The notes below the pieces were generated by a model. It had not been told where the DNA came from. It did not search any database and saw only the letters and a program-made list of their open reading frames with translations. Of a stretch of 64,000 nt of DNA, positions 35,245 through 46,547 are shown in pieces. Positions within the stretch are counted from its first letter, which is position 1, and the number at the start of each line of letters is the position of its first letter. Position numbers and translations under genes: made by a program. This stretch comes from Gonapodya prolifera JEL478 (Eukaryota > Monoblepharomycota > Monoblepharidomycetes > Monoblepharidales > Gonapodyaceae). The stretch lies in assembly GCA_001574975.1 (NCBI GenBank), contig KQ965804.1, positions 57,881-121,880 of the forward strand, read 5' to 3'.

Positions 35245-36787
35245 CAAGCATGGCAGAAGGCCATTGAGCTGGCAGAGGACATTGTGCCTGTAAGACTAAA
35301 AGTAAATTGATTTTTTGAAGGATGTTGAATTTTTCCATTCATAGCTTCCATGACTGAATAAGCTAATTAGAATGAAATCAGGGACCATTAAACTGGCAAG
35401 TTTGTATCTGGAATATTTCTGCACAGCAGGGCAAATGCAGTGGCATCAGGAACCTATTGATTGGGATGAGTTACAAGCACAGGTTGCTGAATGCAACAAG
35501 GTTTCATTTAGAAGACTTCACTTCTACATTGACAGCAAATACTGTCAGAGTTGCCCAGTAAGTGCTTTGCTTTTATAATCAGAAGTTTCCTGTTGTTCCA
35601 TCATCTCTACCCAACCCCACTTCTTTGCTGACAGTGACCTCTCCAAAATCAAACAGAAACAACATTTGCTTTACATTGCCAAGATGCAAGGAGATGTTTT
35701 GTTGACTGAAAAAGATTGCAAGTCCATCTTGGCTTCCATCAATACTGTGAGTAAAGTGATTAGTAGCATTATTGTAACATATTGTCAACTTGTTGTCTTG
35801 CACTAGATTGATGCTACTGCACCACACCATACTTGGGAGTCTTTGAATGGCACATACAGCCTAACTATCATTTTTATGATTGGAAGGTTATGCACTGCAT
35901 TGTAGCAGGGTAAGCTTTTTGCCACTGTTGCTTGATGTTGTTCACATTGAAACAGATACTTTGTAGCCTTGTTGATGAGGCAGAATATTCTGACACTTTC
36001 AACTTCCTTGATCAACCAGAGATTATTGTGGATGGGGAGAAACAAGTTATTGGTAGCACAACTTTTGTGTATCATACTGTCACTGATTCATGCCACCCTT
36101 TAGCATTGTTGTGATTGTTGGCAATATTATCCACTATCCTGTTACAACTTACACCACAATGGTTCCCCATACATTTGATGTCGGAGATGTGGAAGAAAAT
36201 CTTCTGTTTGAGTGAGCTATACTTTTCACCCAAAGTTTATGGCCATGGTCTCACTTTTAGTTGTGCAGCTATGGTTGAAGTACTGCACTGACCCCAATAT
36301 GTTTGTGCAAATTCTACTTACCAAGGCATCAGAGCAGGAACAACAATGTGAGTAGTAATTGCTGTATCTATTAGATTGTCTTTATGCAAGATTCTTGCAA
36401 GTGAAAATGGAGGGACTGGTCCTTAAACAAGCAATCACTATCTTTTGGGAACAAGCACAGATATTTCTCAGAGTGACTTTACCACTCAATGGAGGATTGA
36501 GCCACTCACCTGGAGGGCCTTAAGTGTGCTCTATGCGACACGCCCATGGTTTTCAGGGGCAATGCTGGACCAGATCAAGCCAGCATTGACAAGGATGCAA
36601 AGTGTGCATATGGAGATACCTGAGGTACAATTAGATGGCTTCACTTATCATGCAATTTGTCTGTTGGATTACCCTTTTATCTATTTCTTGTTCACATACA
36701 CTAACACTCCTTGCTGGACAAATATGAGCAACCCTGAATCCATTGCATGCAGAGTCAGAAAGTACTCCAAAGCACAAGAAACAGTGA
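35245..36787 (+). mobile_element. AT-rich palindrome core with eroded coding sequence, unknown element
   Basis: The 1.54 kb core between the arms is visibly AT-richer than the neighbouring genes. It has short coding-like blocks with apparent introns: YLEYFCTAGQMQWHQEPIDW, then after GTAAGT...ACAG, SDLSKIKQKQHLLYIAKMQG; later YLGVFEWHIQPNYHFYDWKV and DEAEYSDTFNFLDQPEIIVD. A frame at 36445-36801 encodes WRIEPLTWRALSVLYATRPW. Stops and frame breaks interrupt the blocks, so it looks like a decayed gene, perhaps of a transposon. I do not recognise a transposase, integrase or polymerase motif. Confidence 0.45.
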
Positions 36788-36985
36788 CTCTAGTTGCATG
36801 ACAAGATGAATGGAGCATGTGCTGACACAGTGATTGAAGTACACATGAATCGCATCGACATGCACACTCAGTGGCTCTGTGGAACCCTCACAAGACCTTG
36901 TTCTCATCCCTGCATTAACTTGAGTAAGTACTTAAAAGTAATAATGATAATATAACAAATAAGAGGCAATCGTTCAACAGCACTT

Positions 36986-37072
36986 GGGACCGTAGTCTAG
37001 TGGCATGATACATGCTTAGGGTTGAAATTCCTAACTTGCATGTGGTCCCGGGTTCGATTCCCGGTGGTCCCC
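36986..37072 (+). tRNA. tRNA-Pro(AGG): tRNA-Pro(AGG), right-arm copy, with intron
   Basis: The acceptor stem GGGACCG pairs with TGGTCCC (one G-U), discriminator C. The D arm contains GTCTAGTGGCATGATAC. The anticodon stem is CATGC/GCATG. The T arm is CCGGG-TTCGATT-CCCGG. The 22 nt between the anticodon strands equal a 7 nt loop (TTAGGG...T) plus a 15 nt intron inserted one base 3' of the anticodon, the standard eukaryotic position. Anticodon AGG reads proline CCN codons after A34 modification. Confidence 0.87.
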
Positions 37073-37110
37073 ATTCTTTTGAAAGTCACCACTGGTTCAC
37101 AAAGCCTGCG

Positions 37111-37143
37111 GGAGGTCCTGGGTTCAATTCCCGGTGGTTCCCT
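37111..37143 (+). pseudogene. tRNA 3'-half fragment (right arm)
   Basis: Begins GGAGGTCCTGGGTTCAATTC and ends CCGGTGGTTCCCT, resembling the 3' half of the neighbouring tRNA-Pro, 39 bp after it. No 5' acceptor strand or D arm pairs with it. Confidence 0.5.
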
Positions 37144-38061
37144 CCTTTTGCGCTTTTCGGAGAGGCGCGGTGTGTTTTTGGTTGCGAGGGTGACATCCGT
37201 TGCACGTGCGGCTGTTTTTCGCCTTCTACCCCACCCTTCTCTGCATTCTCGTCAAGAAATAAACGGTTGCTGCTTCATTTTGGTCAATTGCCATTGGTGA
37301 GTATGACATTGTTGTTGTTCATGTGTCTGTGACGACACGAAGGGACTCATAAAAACTCAAAAACTCCATACATATATTTTAGGACCGCAATTGGTGGTAG
37401 GATCCCGCGTGAAAAGGGAATACAAAAGTCTTTATTCAATGGGCATTGTCAGCAGTGCCAAACTGCCAATCACACCAAGCTGCGGCAAAGTCACTCTGTG
37501 GTTTTGAACAAGAACGCTGGGTTGGTGGTCTGCAATCACCCAATGCACAGAATCAGTGAGAATCCACGACCACCCCACCCTAAGCACACACAAAAAAAGT
37601 TATCGAAACAATTACCCAGAAGCATAGCTCTCTTACTGCAGCTTAGCTCCAACTGCGTGGAATGTTACCCTCCCAAAGGCATGCATTTAATGAGGCTAGA
37701 TGCAGATTTCTTTATTGCCCCATGAGGGAACAAGCGATGCCAACATTACGCACTGCTAGTCGGTCGCAACTCCGTTTAGCCATACCCGCAAGAACCCCTC
37801 GGCTCTTGGGCGAATTGGGGAACACAATAATCTGGCATACTCAAGCCACTGATAGCCAGTGTCGATATAATCATGCTATCTTCACGCGGTCACCCGGACG
37901 TCACCCGTCTCATTTCGTTGTGGTCTTCACAGAGTGCATTCATTTGCCAAATTCGCCCGATGCAGAACATTTATGCACCTTCATCTCGTTATTCGCAATA
38001 GGGGTTGCCCATTGATGTATTGTCATCACCTGTGTTCCAACGTTCTTCATTCCTCACCGAA

Positions 38062-38290
38062 ATGGCCCTTTCTGACTCACTCCCCATCGTGCACTTGCTG
38101 GACGAGCTTCACCTCGTACGCGAGGACTGGAGCGAAACTGATTTGCCGGTGTCTCGGAAGCCGATTCGCCCCGGAGCTCGATCGATTGCGTTCTCGTTTT
38201 CTCGACTGTATCGTTTCCAGGGTTTGGGGCACGGAAGAGTGGATTATGGTGGAACGGTGTGTTCGCTGTCAAGTGAATTTCATTTTGCAG
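38062..38290 (+). pseudogene. Truncated inverted copy of the PhyH dioxygenase 5' end
   Basis: ATG at 38062 and the peptide LLDELHLVREDWSETDLPVS match RSLDELHLVREDLKRDGFAG of the gene at 32369-33853, here on the opposite strand. After LVRED a single-base loss shifts the frame: the nucleotide match continues (GGAGCTCGA, GGGTTTGGGG) but the protein does not. The rest of the gene is missing; the copy stops within about 170 bp of the next gene's ATG. Upstream sequence 37840-38061 also matches the region upstream of the intact gene, so promoter and exon 1 were duplicated together. Confidence 0.7.
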
Positions 38291-38458
38291 GACGTTATGG
38301 AAACTGCATATCCATATCGGACGAAACATGGTTTACAATCGGCGTTTTGGGGCCGATGAGACGTGCCTCCCTGAGGCACACTCTAATTGGTCCCGGTCCA
38401 CATCCTGTCCTCCGAGATTCAGAATACAAGACCCGGATCGGTGTATTTACTCGCAGCG

Positions 38459-39867
38459 ATGGCACCAACTTCATCCACTCTCGCACAGAATGTGCAATCC
38501 GTTCTGCTCTCCGCTCTTCCTCCCTCTATCGTCCCGCTCATTGTACCTCGACTTACTGCTGCACTCACGGCGATCACGTCAATCGCGACGCCCCAATCTA
38601 TCAAATACTTCATCATTCTCATCCTTTTGCGATATCTCCAGTCCGCATTTCTCCCCAACTCCAAAATCCCGATTAAAGTGGAGCACTTCACTTACTTCAT
38701 GTTTTTGGAGCCTACAATGTTCACACTATTACACACAGTGGGATCACGAAGGACCTTGACTGAAAAGTACAGGGCGATGCTGGATCGAAAGTGAGTCTCT
38801 TGGCCCTCGGATGGCTTTTGAGGAAATGAGTGGCTAATAGCGATGAACGTAAAACATCAGTATGTATCCCACAATTGGGCGACGTTACATCACGGTGGAT
38901 TCCTGCAAGCAACTTCATCCAGGAAATCCCGATTGTATCGCCAGTGGGTTCGCGGAGTGGCCAGTGACAGTGCAAAAAGTTGGTGTGTGGGAAGGGACCA
39001 ATATCATCGAACTTGCCTTCTGATTACGTACCCCTTTCAAGGTATCAAGCATGTACATTCGATTTTACATCATTCAGTACTGCTATACGCTGGTTATCCG
39101 ACTCGCAACCTTCTTGTACGGCCGGTTTGCTGACCACGTCAAACGTCGCAAGGAGCTTCAAGCTGAACGGGAACGACTGGAACGGGAGCGTATCGCCGCA
39201 GATTTGGAAAAGCCCAAACGAGTGGACTCTGCCGTTGAAATGTCGACGTACTTTGGCCGAATGTCAAAACTTCCTGATATGCCAAAGAAGATTCCCGAAG
39301 TGATCGAGGCTGTCCGTCGCCATTCCATTAGTGCAGGGCCTACTTCTCCAGTACAAGAGAATGGCCATCGTAGTTCAAACCAGGGCAAACACAAAGACCC
39401 GCTCTACGTCTTTGTTATTCGAATACTCTTGCGCGACCTCAAGGACTTTGTCGAAGGGTGGTTCCGTAGTACGGCATTTTTGTCGACAAATATGTTCCTC
39501 CACCGACTCGGACAATGTTATCTTCTTCGGTCGACTGGAGAGCCTCTTTACAAACACAGAGTTGCTTATTACTTACTCTCTGCTCTTGGGGCGACACCCA
39601 TTGTCTTTGAAAGGGATTTCCGCGTTCGTTTGATCAACAGGTGAGAATTCCACACATTGTGTCAGTGTCCCGGAACCAAAGTAATGGTACAATGGTTCTT
39701 TTAGGATGTTATTTACTTTCATTCTTGGTGAAATTTTCCCGCCCTCGTTGAATACGTACGATTCCATGTTACCACTTCTTGGAGCGACGATGTTGCCACT
39801 AGGGCTCAGCGGGAAGCTCAACATGATCGCCCTTGCGGGCGCCGCGTTTTCAGCGTATCAAATGTAA
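38459..39867 (+). CDS. Multi-pass membrane protein, TMEM135-like (tentative)
   Basis: ATG at 38459. Exon 1 ends LDRK at 38790 (GTGAGT). Exon 2 gives YITVDSCKQLHPGNPDCIAS, with the C..LHPG...C pattern I associate with the TMEM135 N-terminal region. A further intron joins VQKVG to VSSMYIRFYIIQYCYTLVIR, and a last one (donor GTGAGA near 39642, acceptor TTTTAG) restores Arg-Met before LFTFILGEIFPPSL. Hydrophobic stretches and WFRSTAFLSTNMFLH followed by the VFERDFRVRL segment fit the C-terminal half of that family. Family members are peroxisomal or mitochondrial membrane proteins linked to fat storage and organelle dynamics. The ATG is only about 170 bp from the dioxygenase fragment, so its promoter may lie in duplicated DNA. 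Confidence 0.5.
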
Positions 39868-39945
39868 TTTAAATGTAAAGAAAGAATACACAAGCTCTCA
39901 TTTTGCCAAATCTCTGTGTTACTACCAACCGTAGACGACGCATTA

Positions 39946-42900
39946 CTACGACTGAAGGCGATTAAGGGTGCTCAACATCTCATCAAACTCCTCTCCTACA
40001 CGTTGTTGTTGCTGTTGTTGTTGTTGTTGCTGTTGTTGCTGGTGCGCCATCATGCCCATTTGCATTCCTCCAGCTGGCATCATGGGCATAGAAGCCATTC
40101 CATAATTTTGCTGCGCCATGGGCTGCATAGAAGACATCATCATTGGCATACCCATGGTCATTGTCGGGGCCATGGACCTTTGCATCATCACTGGCGCCGC
40201 CATAGACCTCGCCTGGGGCATCCCATAGCCTGCCGCGGTCATCGCCTGCATCGCCACAGATGGTTGGAATGCCGGCGTTACGGAAGTGTACTCTGCGGGA
40301 CCGGGGCCATAGTCGTTCTGTCCGGCGGTGGTGAATTGTGTTTGCATGAGGTTCGACAAAGGTGCCTGTGTTTGCTGCATTGCGTTCCCACGAGATGCAA
40401 ACAGGTTCGTTGGTCCACGCGAGGCGAACACATTCATTGCGGGACCGGTAGACATCATTGGCATAGCGACGGCCGATTCTTGCGGTGTGGCAATCATTTG
40501 TGGGCCCCGGAAGTTTGAATTCGTGGTGGCTGTTAGTGGCGACGTGGTAGCGTAAGACGCATTCATTGTCATTTGCATGATTGCTGCGACTTGGTCAGCC
40601 TTGAAGAGTACCAAAATCGTGAGTCAGAGTCATGGTTCAGGAAGGCCCCGCCTGATCAACTCACCGTGAACGTATTTGGTGTCGGAGCACTTGATTGGTT
40701 ACTCGCCGCAGTCGCATTCCTTGCTCGCATTCCGGAATCGTCAGACATGACTCCGGGCGCCATACCAATTCCGACAGTGGCGGGTCCACCAAGGACTCTA
40801 TGTGCCGTCGGTGCAGTAGTTGGTGGTGGGGAAGTTGGTCTTGAAGCGAGATCTTTTAGCCTTTTCGCTTGCTCTTCCTTTTCTTTGTCGTCCTTCTCCT
40901 TTTTTTGCTTAAGTGCCTTGCGAGCCTTGGCCTTCTTGACTGTAACAATCGTTATAACCCCGCCGAGCCCGAGGACCAGAGCACCACCACCCGCGATCCC
41001 ACCGATAACGTAATAATTTGAGAAAATGGATTGAGTTGACTGAGCGGTGGTCTGGCAGGTTCCGTCAGACCAAAGGAAAGTGTCGGCTGAACAAGTGAGA
41101 CAGGTGGTGGCATTTTGACATGAGACGCAATTTTGAGAACAGCCTTTGATGCAAGCGAGTTTGGCAGTTGTTGGATGTTGGTGAAAACAAGGTAACACCT
41201 ACTAGCACATGTCAAATTTGTTGCCGACACTCCGAACGAGAACGTTCCGCTGGGGCATGTTGCAGCACATATCCCATTACTTAGAAGATTGAAAGCTGGA
41301 GTCGAAACACAGTTTAGTCACACATGTTTATGACATTGCGACGGTTCCATCAGACGTACGTGCAGTGCACTGACCACAGGTGCTGTTGTCGGAACACACT
41401 GAACAATTGGCACTGCAGGTGGCGCATGTGGTGGAGTTTGCAGGAAGGAAAGTTCCTACAGAGCAATTGCGAGTGCAGGAAGTTCCATTTACGTTGAGTA
41501 CGAATGCTGTTCCGAAGTACGAATATCAGCTCCCCGACTTTGGAAACCAAACAACCATTCACAACCCACAAGCAGAGCAAGCGGTGCATTTGTTAGGGCC
41601 CGTGCAAGCCGAGCAGTTTCCAGAACAAGCAGAACACGCTCCAGTCGTCGAGTTGAGGTAAAATCCTGTTCGTAAGCAGTGTTTGTTTTGAAATTTGGGT
41701 TCCCGAAAGATCTCGACGTACCTGAGGCGCACATAGAGCACGTCGAGTTTGAAGCGCACGTTGCACAGTTAGAACCGCATGAGGAGCATCCGCCCAAAGT
41801 AGCGTTGAAAAAGGTCCCTGGTCGGATCCAAAGCAACATTTAATTTTTCTCCCGACCAATAGAACAGAACCTTGAGTCTCACCATTGGTGCAGAGTATAC
41901 AATTGTTTGAAGCGCACCCAGAGCAGTTGGCAGGACATGCGGTGCATGATCCAGTCGTTGTGTTGAGGAATGCACCTGATCGCTCGTCAGATGACACTGT
42001 CAAGAAGTTCGGTCATGTCAAAAACTTACCATTAACACAGGTTGTGCAGTTTGTTCCCGATGTGCAGCTCGTACAGTTCGCTGAGCACGCCCCGCAGGTT
42101 AGTGTTGCGACGTTGCGGAAGAACGCCGCGGGACAGGTCGAGGCGCAGATGGTGCTTGAGCCATTTTGCTGGAGGTACGAGCCTGAAGTTCCGTCGCGGG
42201 TTGTACCGGGTGGATACGAGTGAATCAGCGAGATGTGACTCGTGGATTGACCGAGTGACTACTCACCGGACAGACAGGCCGTGCAGTTTGAGGTACTGGA
42301 ACAGTCGTCACATGATGCGGGGCATGACCAGAGATCTGGCGGACGATGACGAGTTGAATACGCCGCTCTTGTTCCCAGGCTGGGAGAATCAACCACTTAC
42401 ATTCTGTGCAATGGATAATGTGCGTAACAACAACCAAAAAGACCCAGTGTCAAAAACGCTCGAATCTACACCGTAACCCGGAACACTCACGCTTGAACGT
42501 CATCAGCAATCCATTGTTTCCCGGAATAGCGTCACCTTTACCCTACCCAATGCCACGTCAGATATGCCTTCGCGATGCTGCCCTGTAAAAGGTGAGACTT
42601 ACGATGGTGTAGAGAAAGTAGCTCTCCTTTGTTGCGATATTGGCCGCCGCAACGCCGTACGACTGGTCATATCCGCACGAATGTCAGTTAACCAACGACA
42701 CTCCCCACCTGAAATCCCAACGAAACTCACAGTCCCAAAACTTGCCATCAACCCTTCCGCCTGCGGCCAAGACGTATTCGCCGTAGGCAGATCCCCCGTG
42801 GAATTCCAGACGTCGCCGACGTCGCCCAAAATGTTTGTCGACTTTGTGAGCGACACGAGCTTCACCCCCAGCTGCTGCGACGCGAGCGCAACGTCGGAGA

Positions 42901-45900
42901 ACGTGGATTGAAGGACAAGGTACTGCGTCCATGATGGTATGCTGTACGAGCTCCGAAGGGGAGTCGTCAGCGCGGGGATCAGCACGGGGGCTTGGTTGGC
43001 TGACACGGCGCCTGTGTGAGTGGGGTTGACGATGCGTCAAGTGGTGGTTTTGTGTCACGTCGGTGAGTCGAGAAGAATGGGGTGGGGTTGCACGGAGAAA
43101 TGACGTTTTTGAGATCCACCCTCGGAGGGTCTAAGACACAAACGCGATCGGTACCCACCTCCGTTTGGAAACCCGCTCCATGACGTTGACACACCCGGCG
43201 TCCACGACACGCCGTTCGCCGATCCGAAGTTCCCCACCGAGCCTGTGCGCACACAAAACAAGCGTTAGCACTGCCCGGTCCCATCCGCCATCCCACAGGG
43301 CCCCAACCAGGGGATGACGTACCAAACATCCTGAACCCGCGGTAGATGGAACCAGGTAATGCCGCGGCGTTGGAAGACCTGTTGCAATTGAGCTGAACAA
43401 TTGTGAGAATCCCGCCCGTGAAGTTGTTGAACGTTCCTTTTAACGGCGCGGGGGACGGGGGGATGCGATGCCAGGGTCAGGTTCGTGTCTTGTCACCCCC
43501 GGCTGCCCCCAAACACAAAGACGCACCGTTTCGCACGCTGGGCTGGTAGAACCCCACGTCGGTACAATTGCCAGACCCGACGGCGTCCACGCGCCCGGCG
43601 GGGAACACAGAATGCACGAGGTGGTATTCGAACGCGCCGGGGCCGAGCCCGAAAGAGAGGTTGGCGGCGGGGATTTGCGTCGTGGTGGGTTTGGCGAGCC
43701 TGTGGCGGCGCGGGGTGTGGCGGTGGGTGCGGAAGGGGTTGAGTGTGAACAGGAGGAAACACGAAGGCGACGAGCCCAGCACAGCACAATACACCCACCA
43801 GTCGTCAGCAATCGTCGCGTACGTGCCCAACACGTAAGGACACCCCGACGTTGCGTTGTACGCGAGGCGGTTTATGTTGTGCGTGGCTTTTTGGGACGTG
43901 GTGTTGTAGAAGGTGGTGAAGAGGTCGGTTATCTGGGTGGTAGGGTTGGCGGAGGGGTTGGGGGGTGGTGGGGGAGAAGGGCGAAAGAAAGCAACGGGCG
44001 TGAACACAAAGGTGCTAGAGGGGAACAAGAACAACAACGTACGCCGTTTCCGTCGACGTCGCCTATGGGGATGGAGTTTCCCTGTGGTGTGTGTTTGGGG
44101 AGAGCGGTGGGGTGAGCAATGTTCGCTTGCGATAGCCAGATAGCCAGTCAGAAGCTCAAAAGGAACAGAAACCCTCCCATATACAACCATGAGCTCGATG
44201 GCCCAACCAAGGCCAAGACCACGGCATAACACTTCACGGAAAACCCGCACGCCCGGCGTCTGACACCACCTCGCGTGGACGTATCGTTGCAAATCCCCCC
44301 TCCCCCTCCCCCTCTCCCCTGTCCCCACCACACACAGACCCCCACCACCGCACAACACACGCACCACAACACCCGCCAAAACACACGCCTGCTTCCCTAC
44401 AAAGTTCCCACCCTGCTTGCCCATCATGACGACGATGGTGCGCATGGCGGCGCCCCAGGTTTTGTTGGCGGCCGTCGGGTACGTGGCGCTGTTGAGGCCC
44501 GAGGTGGTCGAGATGGGGGGTGCTGTGGGGGGGGGTGGTTGGTGAATGCGTGATCGAAAGTGTGTGCAATTAGGCTTCGTCCTCGCTCCGCGAGAGTGCT
44601 CCACTCTGCTGTTCATTCGCCTCCGGCGAACTCTTCGATCAGCGCCTCGCACTTACGGCTCCATGTACGCTGAGGAACATTCCGCTTAGCGGGTCACTCG
44701 CCTCCGGCGGACAGCCTCGGTCAGCGTTTCGCACTTAGGCCTCGGGCTCGCTGCACATGCGGGCTCGACTCCACTGCACTCTTCCTTTCACTCCGACCAC
44801 TCCGACCACTCCGACCCCCACCCCCAACCCCCAACCCCCACGAACCCAAAAAACTCACACGGCGCGCCCGCTCTCACAAGCAGCTCCTGATTCCCGTCGC
44901 CGTCGATATCGCCGAGACCGAACACGGACCACCCGAACTGGATGATGTTGGGGAGCGAGATTGCGCCGACGCCGTGAGTGAGTGTGGCGTAGGATGTGAC
45001 GTTCTGGAATGGCGTGCGGAGAGTGTGCACGTGTACGTGGTTAGTGATTAAACAAAGGGAGTGAATGGAGAATGGAGTGAAGGGACGAGCAGAGAAAAAG
45101 AGTGACTCACGGGCACGCCCTGGGAATTGAGGTTGAACACGAGGACTGCGCCGGACGAGTTCCAACCTGGATCGTGGATCGGATCGCGGAAAGAAACGGA
45201 AACGGAAACGGAAACGAAACGGTCACTTGACTATTTCACGCAGAACACCTCAGTGAGGGCTCGCAGTCCTCCCTCCGCGAGGGTATACCGCTCCGTGGGT
45301 AATTCGCCTCCGGTGGGCTTCTTGGTCAGCGCTCTGCGGAGAATATATTCCGCTTCACGGTGAAATCGCGTCCAGAACACCTCAATGAGGACTCGGAGTC
45401 TTCCCTCCGCGAGATTATACCACTCCGTGGGTAATTCGCCTCCGGTGGGCTTTTTGGTCGCCTCGGTCAGTGCTTTCGCGCTTAGGCCTTGGTGCCCTCC
45501 CTCTGCTCCCTCTGCTCGCATTGCTCGCTCCGGTCGGACGGCTCACCTGGCGCTCCGACAATCATCTTCGGCGTCCCAGACCCGTCAATATCGACGTATG
45601 CTACCGCGCGACCAAACGACGTGTTTGCGATCTGGGACGCTCCCACGGATGGTGGTGTGAGTGTGAGCAGCTGCGCCGAGGGCGGGATCGGATATGAGGG
45701 TGCAGAGGGGCCTTGGATGAGCGAGTGGAGGACGGATCGACCTGCGCGCTGTGCGAGGGCGGGTGAGGGCGCGAGGAGGAGGAGGAGGAGGGGAAGGAGA
45801 GAGAGGAGTGCGATGTGGTGTGCTGTGAGATGGATCGCGGTGTGGAGGGAGAAGGGAGGAGGTAGAGAGCGGGGGCGGGGTGACAGCGGGGGTTTGAAGG

Positions 45901-45969
45901 GGGAGAGCGGGGTTAGACGGTGACCGGGTGCAGGGGGGAACAAGAGCACGCACAGTTGATTGCACGCAT
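39946..45969 (-). CDS. Integrin-like receptor: FG-GAP repeats, Cys-rich repeats, TM, Met/Gln-rich tail
   Basis: Leftward gene. The start is inferred: ATG 45969 (MRAIN), an intron at 45823-45953, then the hydrophobic signal HHIALLSLLPLLLLLLAPSP. FG-GAP/VCBS-type repeats follow, with Ca-binding loops FGRAVAYVDIDGSGTPKMIV, VFGLGDIDGDGNQELLV and NSIPIGDVDGNGV; one is spliced APG-WNSSGAVLVFNLN across a 380 bp intron. Next comes a series of furin-like Cys modules, roughly one per exon (CTACPANCSGCASNNCILCT; CSSCGSNCATCASNSTCSMC; CSACSGNCSACTG; GCSQNCVSCQNATTCLTC). A TM helix (VIGGIAGGGALVLGLGGVIT) and a Lys-rich juxtamembrane segment precede a Met/Gln-rich cytoplasmic tail ending EEFDEMLSTLNRLQS. 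Adhesion or sensing at the surface is inferred. Exact exon structure is incomplete. Confidence 0.66.
44570..44760. repeat. Intronic repeat, family shared with 45240-45485
   Basis: Inside an intron of the receptor gene. Two units contain CGCCTCCGGCGAACTCTTCG and CGCCTCCGGCGGACAGCCTC, each followed by GTCAGCG/ATCAGCG-like and GCACTTA sequence. Related units occur in the next upstream intron. Confidence 0.5.
45240..45485. repeat. Two ~133 bp tandem repeat units inside an intron
   Basis: Both units start CAGAACACCTCA (45240 and 45373), pass through CTCCGTGGGTAATTCGCCTC and CGGTGGGCTT, and end near TCAGCGCT/TCAGTGCT. They lie within the 380 bp intron 45167-45546 of the FG-GAP receptor gene. Confidence 0.65.
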
Positions 45970-46547
45970 GGCTGCGATCTGCGATTGCGCGCGCATGGGA
46001 CGATGTGATGTGAGAAGAGCGAGTTGACGCTGCCGACAGATGCGATCGCGAGTTGATCGGAGGGATGCAAAATGACGAGAGGATGCTGTGGCCACCACAT
46101 AAAACGACAACGGGCGCCCACCTCCCCCTCCTTCCACCTCAAGTGTATGAAGCCATCCTTCAACCCCGTCGCATCACACAATGTTCTCGTGGATTAAAAT
46201 GGGCGTCTTACCATGATAGACGGGCGAGTCGAGTCGGTTGCTTGAACCGTTTGCGTTTTCGCTCTGCAAGACGGAGTTCACAGGGCGCCGCCTCGAGAGC
46301 ATTTCGGTCGACGTTTGCGTTTGCCTCAATGAGAGTTTGTCACCCTCCAGCCGTTGTTCGAGTATCAAACGTATAGCACGAATGCTTCACGAACGGGTGC
46401 AGTGGCAATTTGCTGTACTGTATCTTTATCAAAATCGATGTCCATCTTATCATTGTTGTAACCATCACACCAGAGGGAAGTTGAGTTCAGACTTTCAGTT
46501 GGAGTTGGTTCACCACAGCCGACAACTTGCCAGAAACCAAGCGAGAA
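45970..46547. other. Divergent intergenic region
   Basis: About 580 bp between the inferred 5' end of the receptor gene and the ATG of the unknown gene at 46548. No domain-bearing frame was seen. Confidence 0.3.

Larger units (their letters stand above)
36788..37839. repeat. Right arm of 1,052 bp inverted repeat
   Basis: Mirror of 34193-35244. From the inner end outward: about 200 bp spacer, tRNA-Pro, tRNA fragment, then non-coding sequence. The outer end reads CTGGCATA, followed by CTCAAGCCACTG, which itself mirrors CAGTGGCTTG on the other side; the palindrome therefore continues in diverged form into the duplicated dioxygenase region. Confidence 0.9.

Noticed and set aside
37012-37332. A 106-codon frame found identically in both palindrome arms
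   Set aside because: It overlaps the tRNA-Pro and tRNA fragment; its identity in both arms reflects the inverted repeat, not a protein.
39990-40040. CAA/TTG trinucleotide run as a possible microsatellite
   Set aside because: It is in frame within the receptor tail and encodes the polyglutamine stretch, so it is listed as part of that gene.
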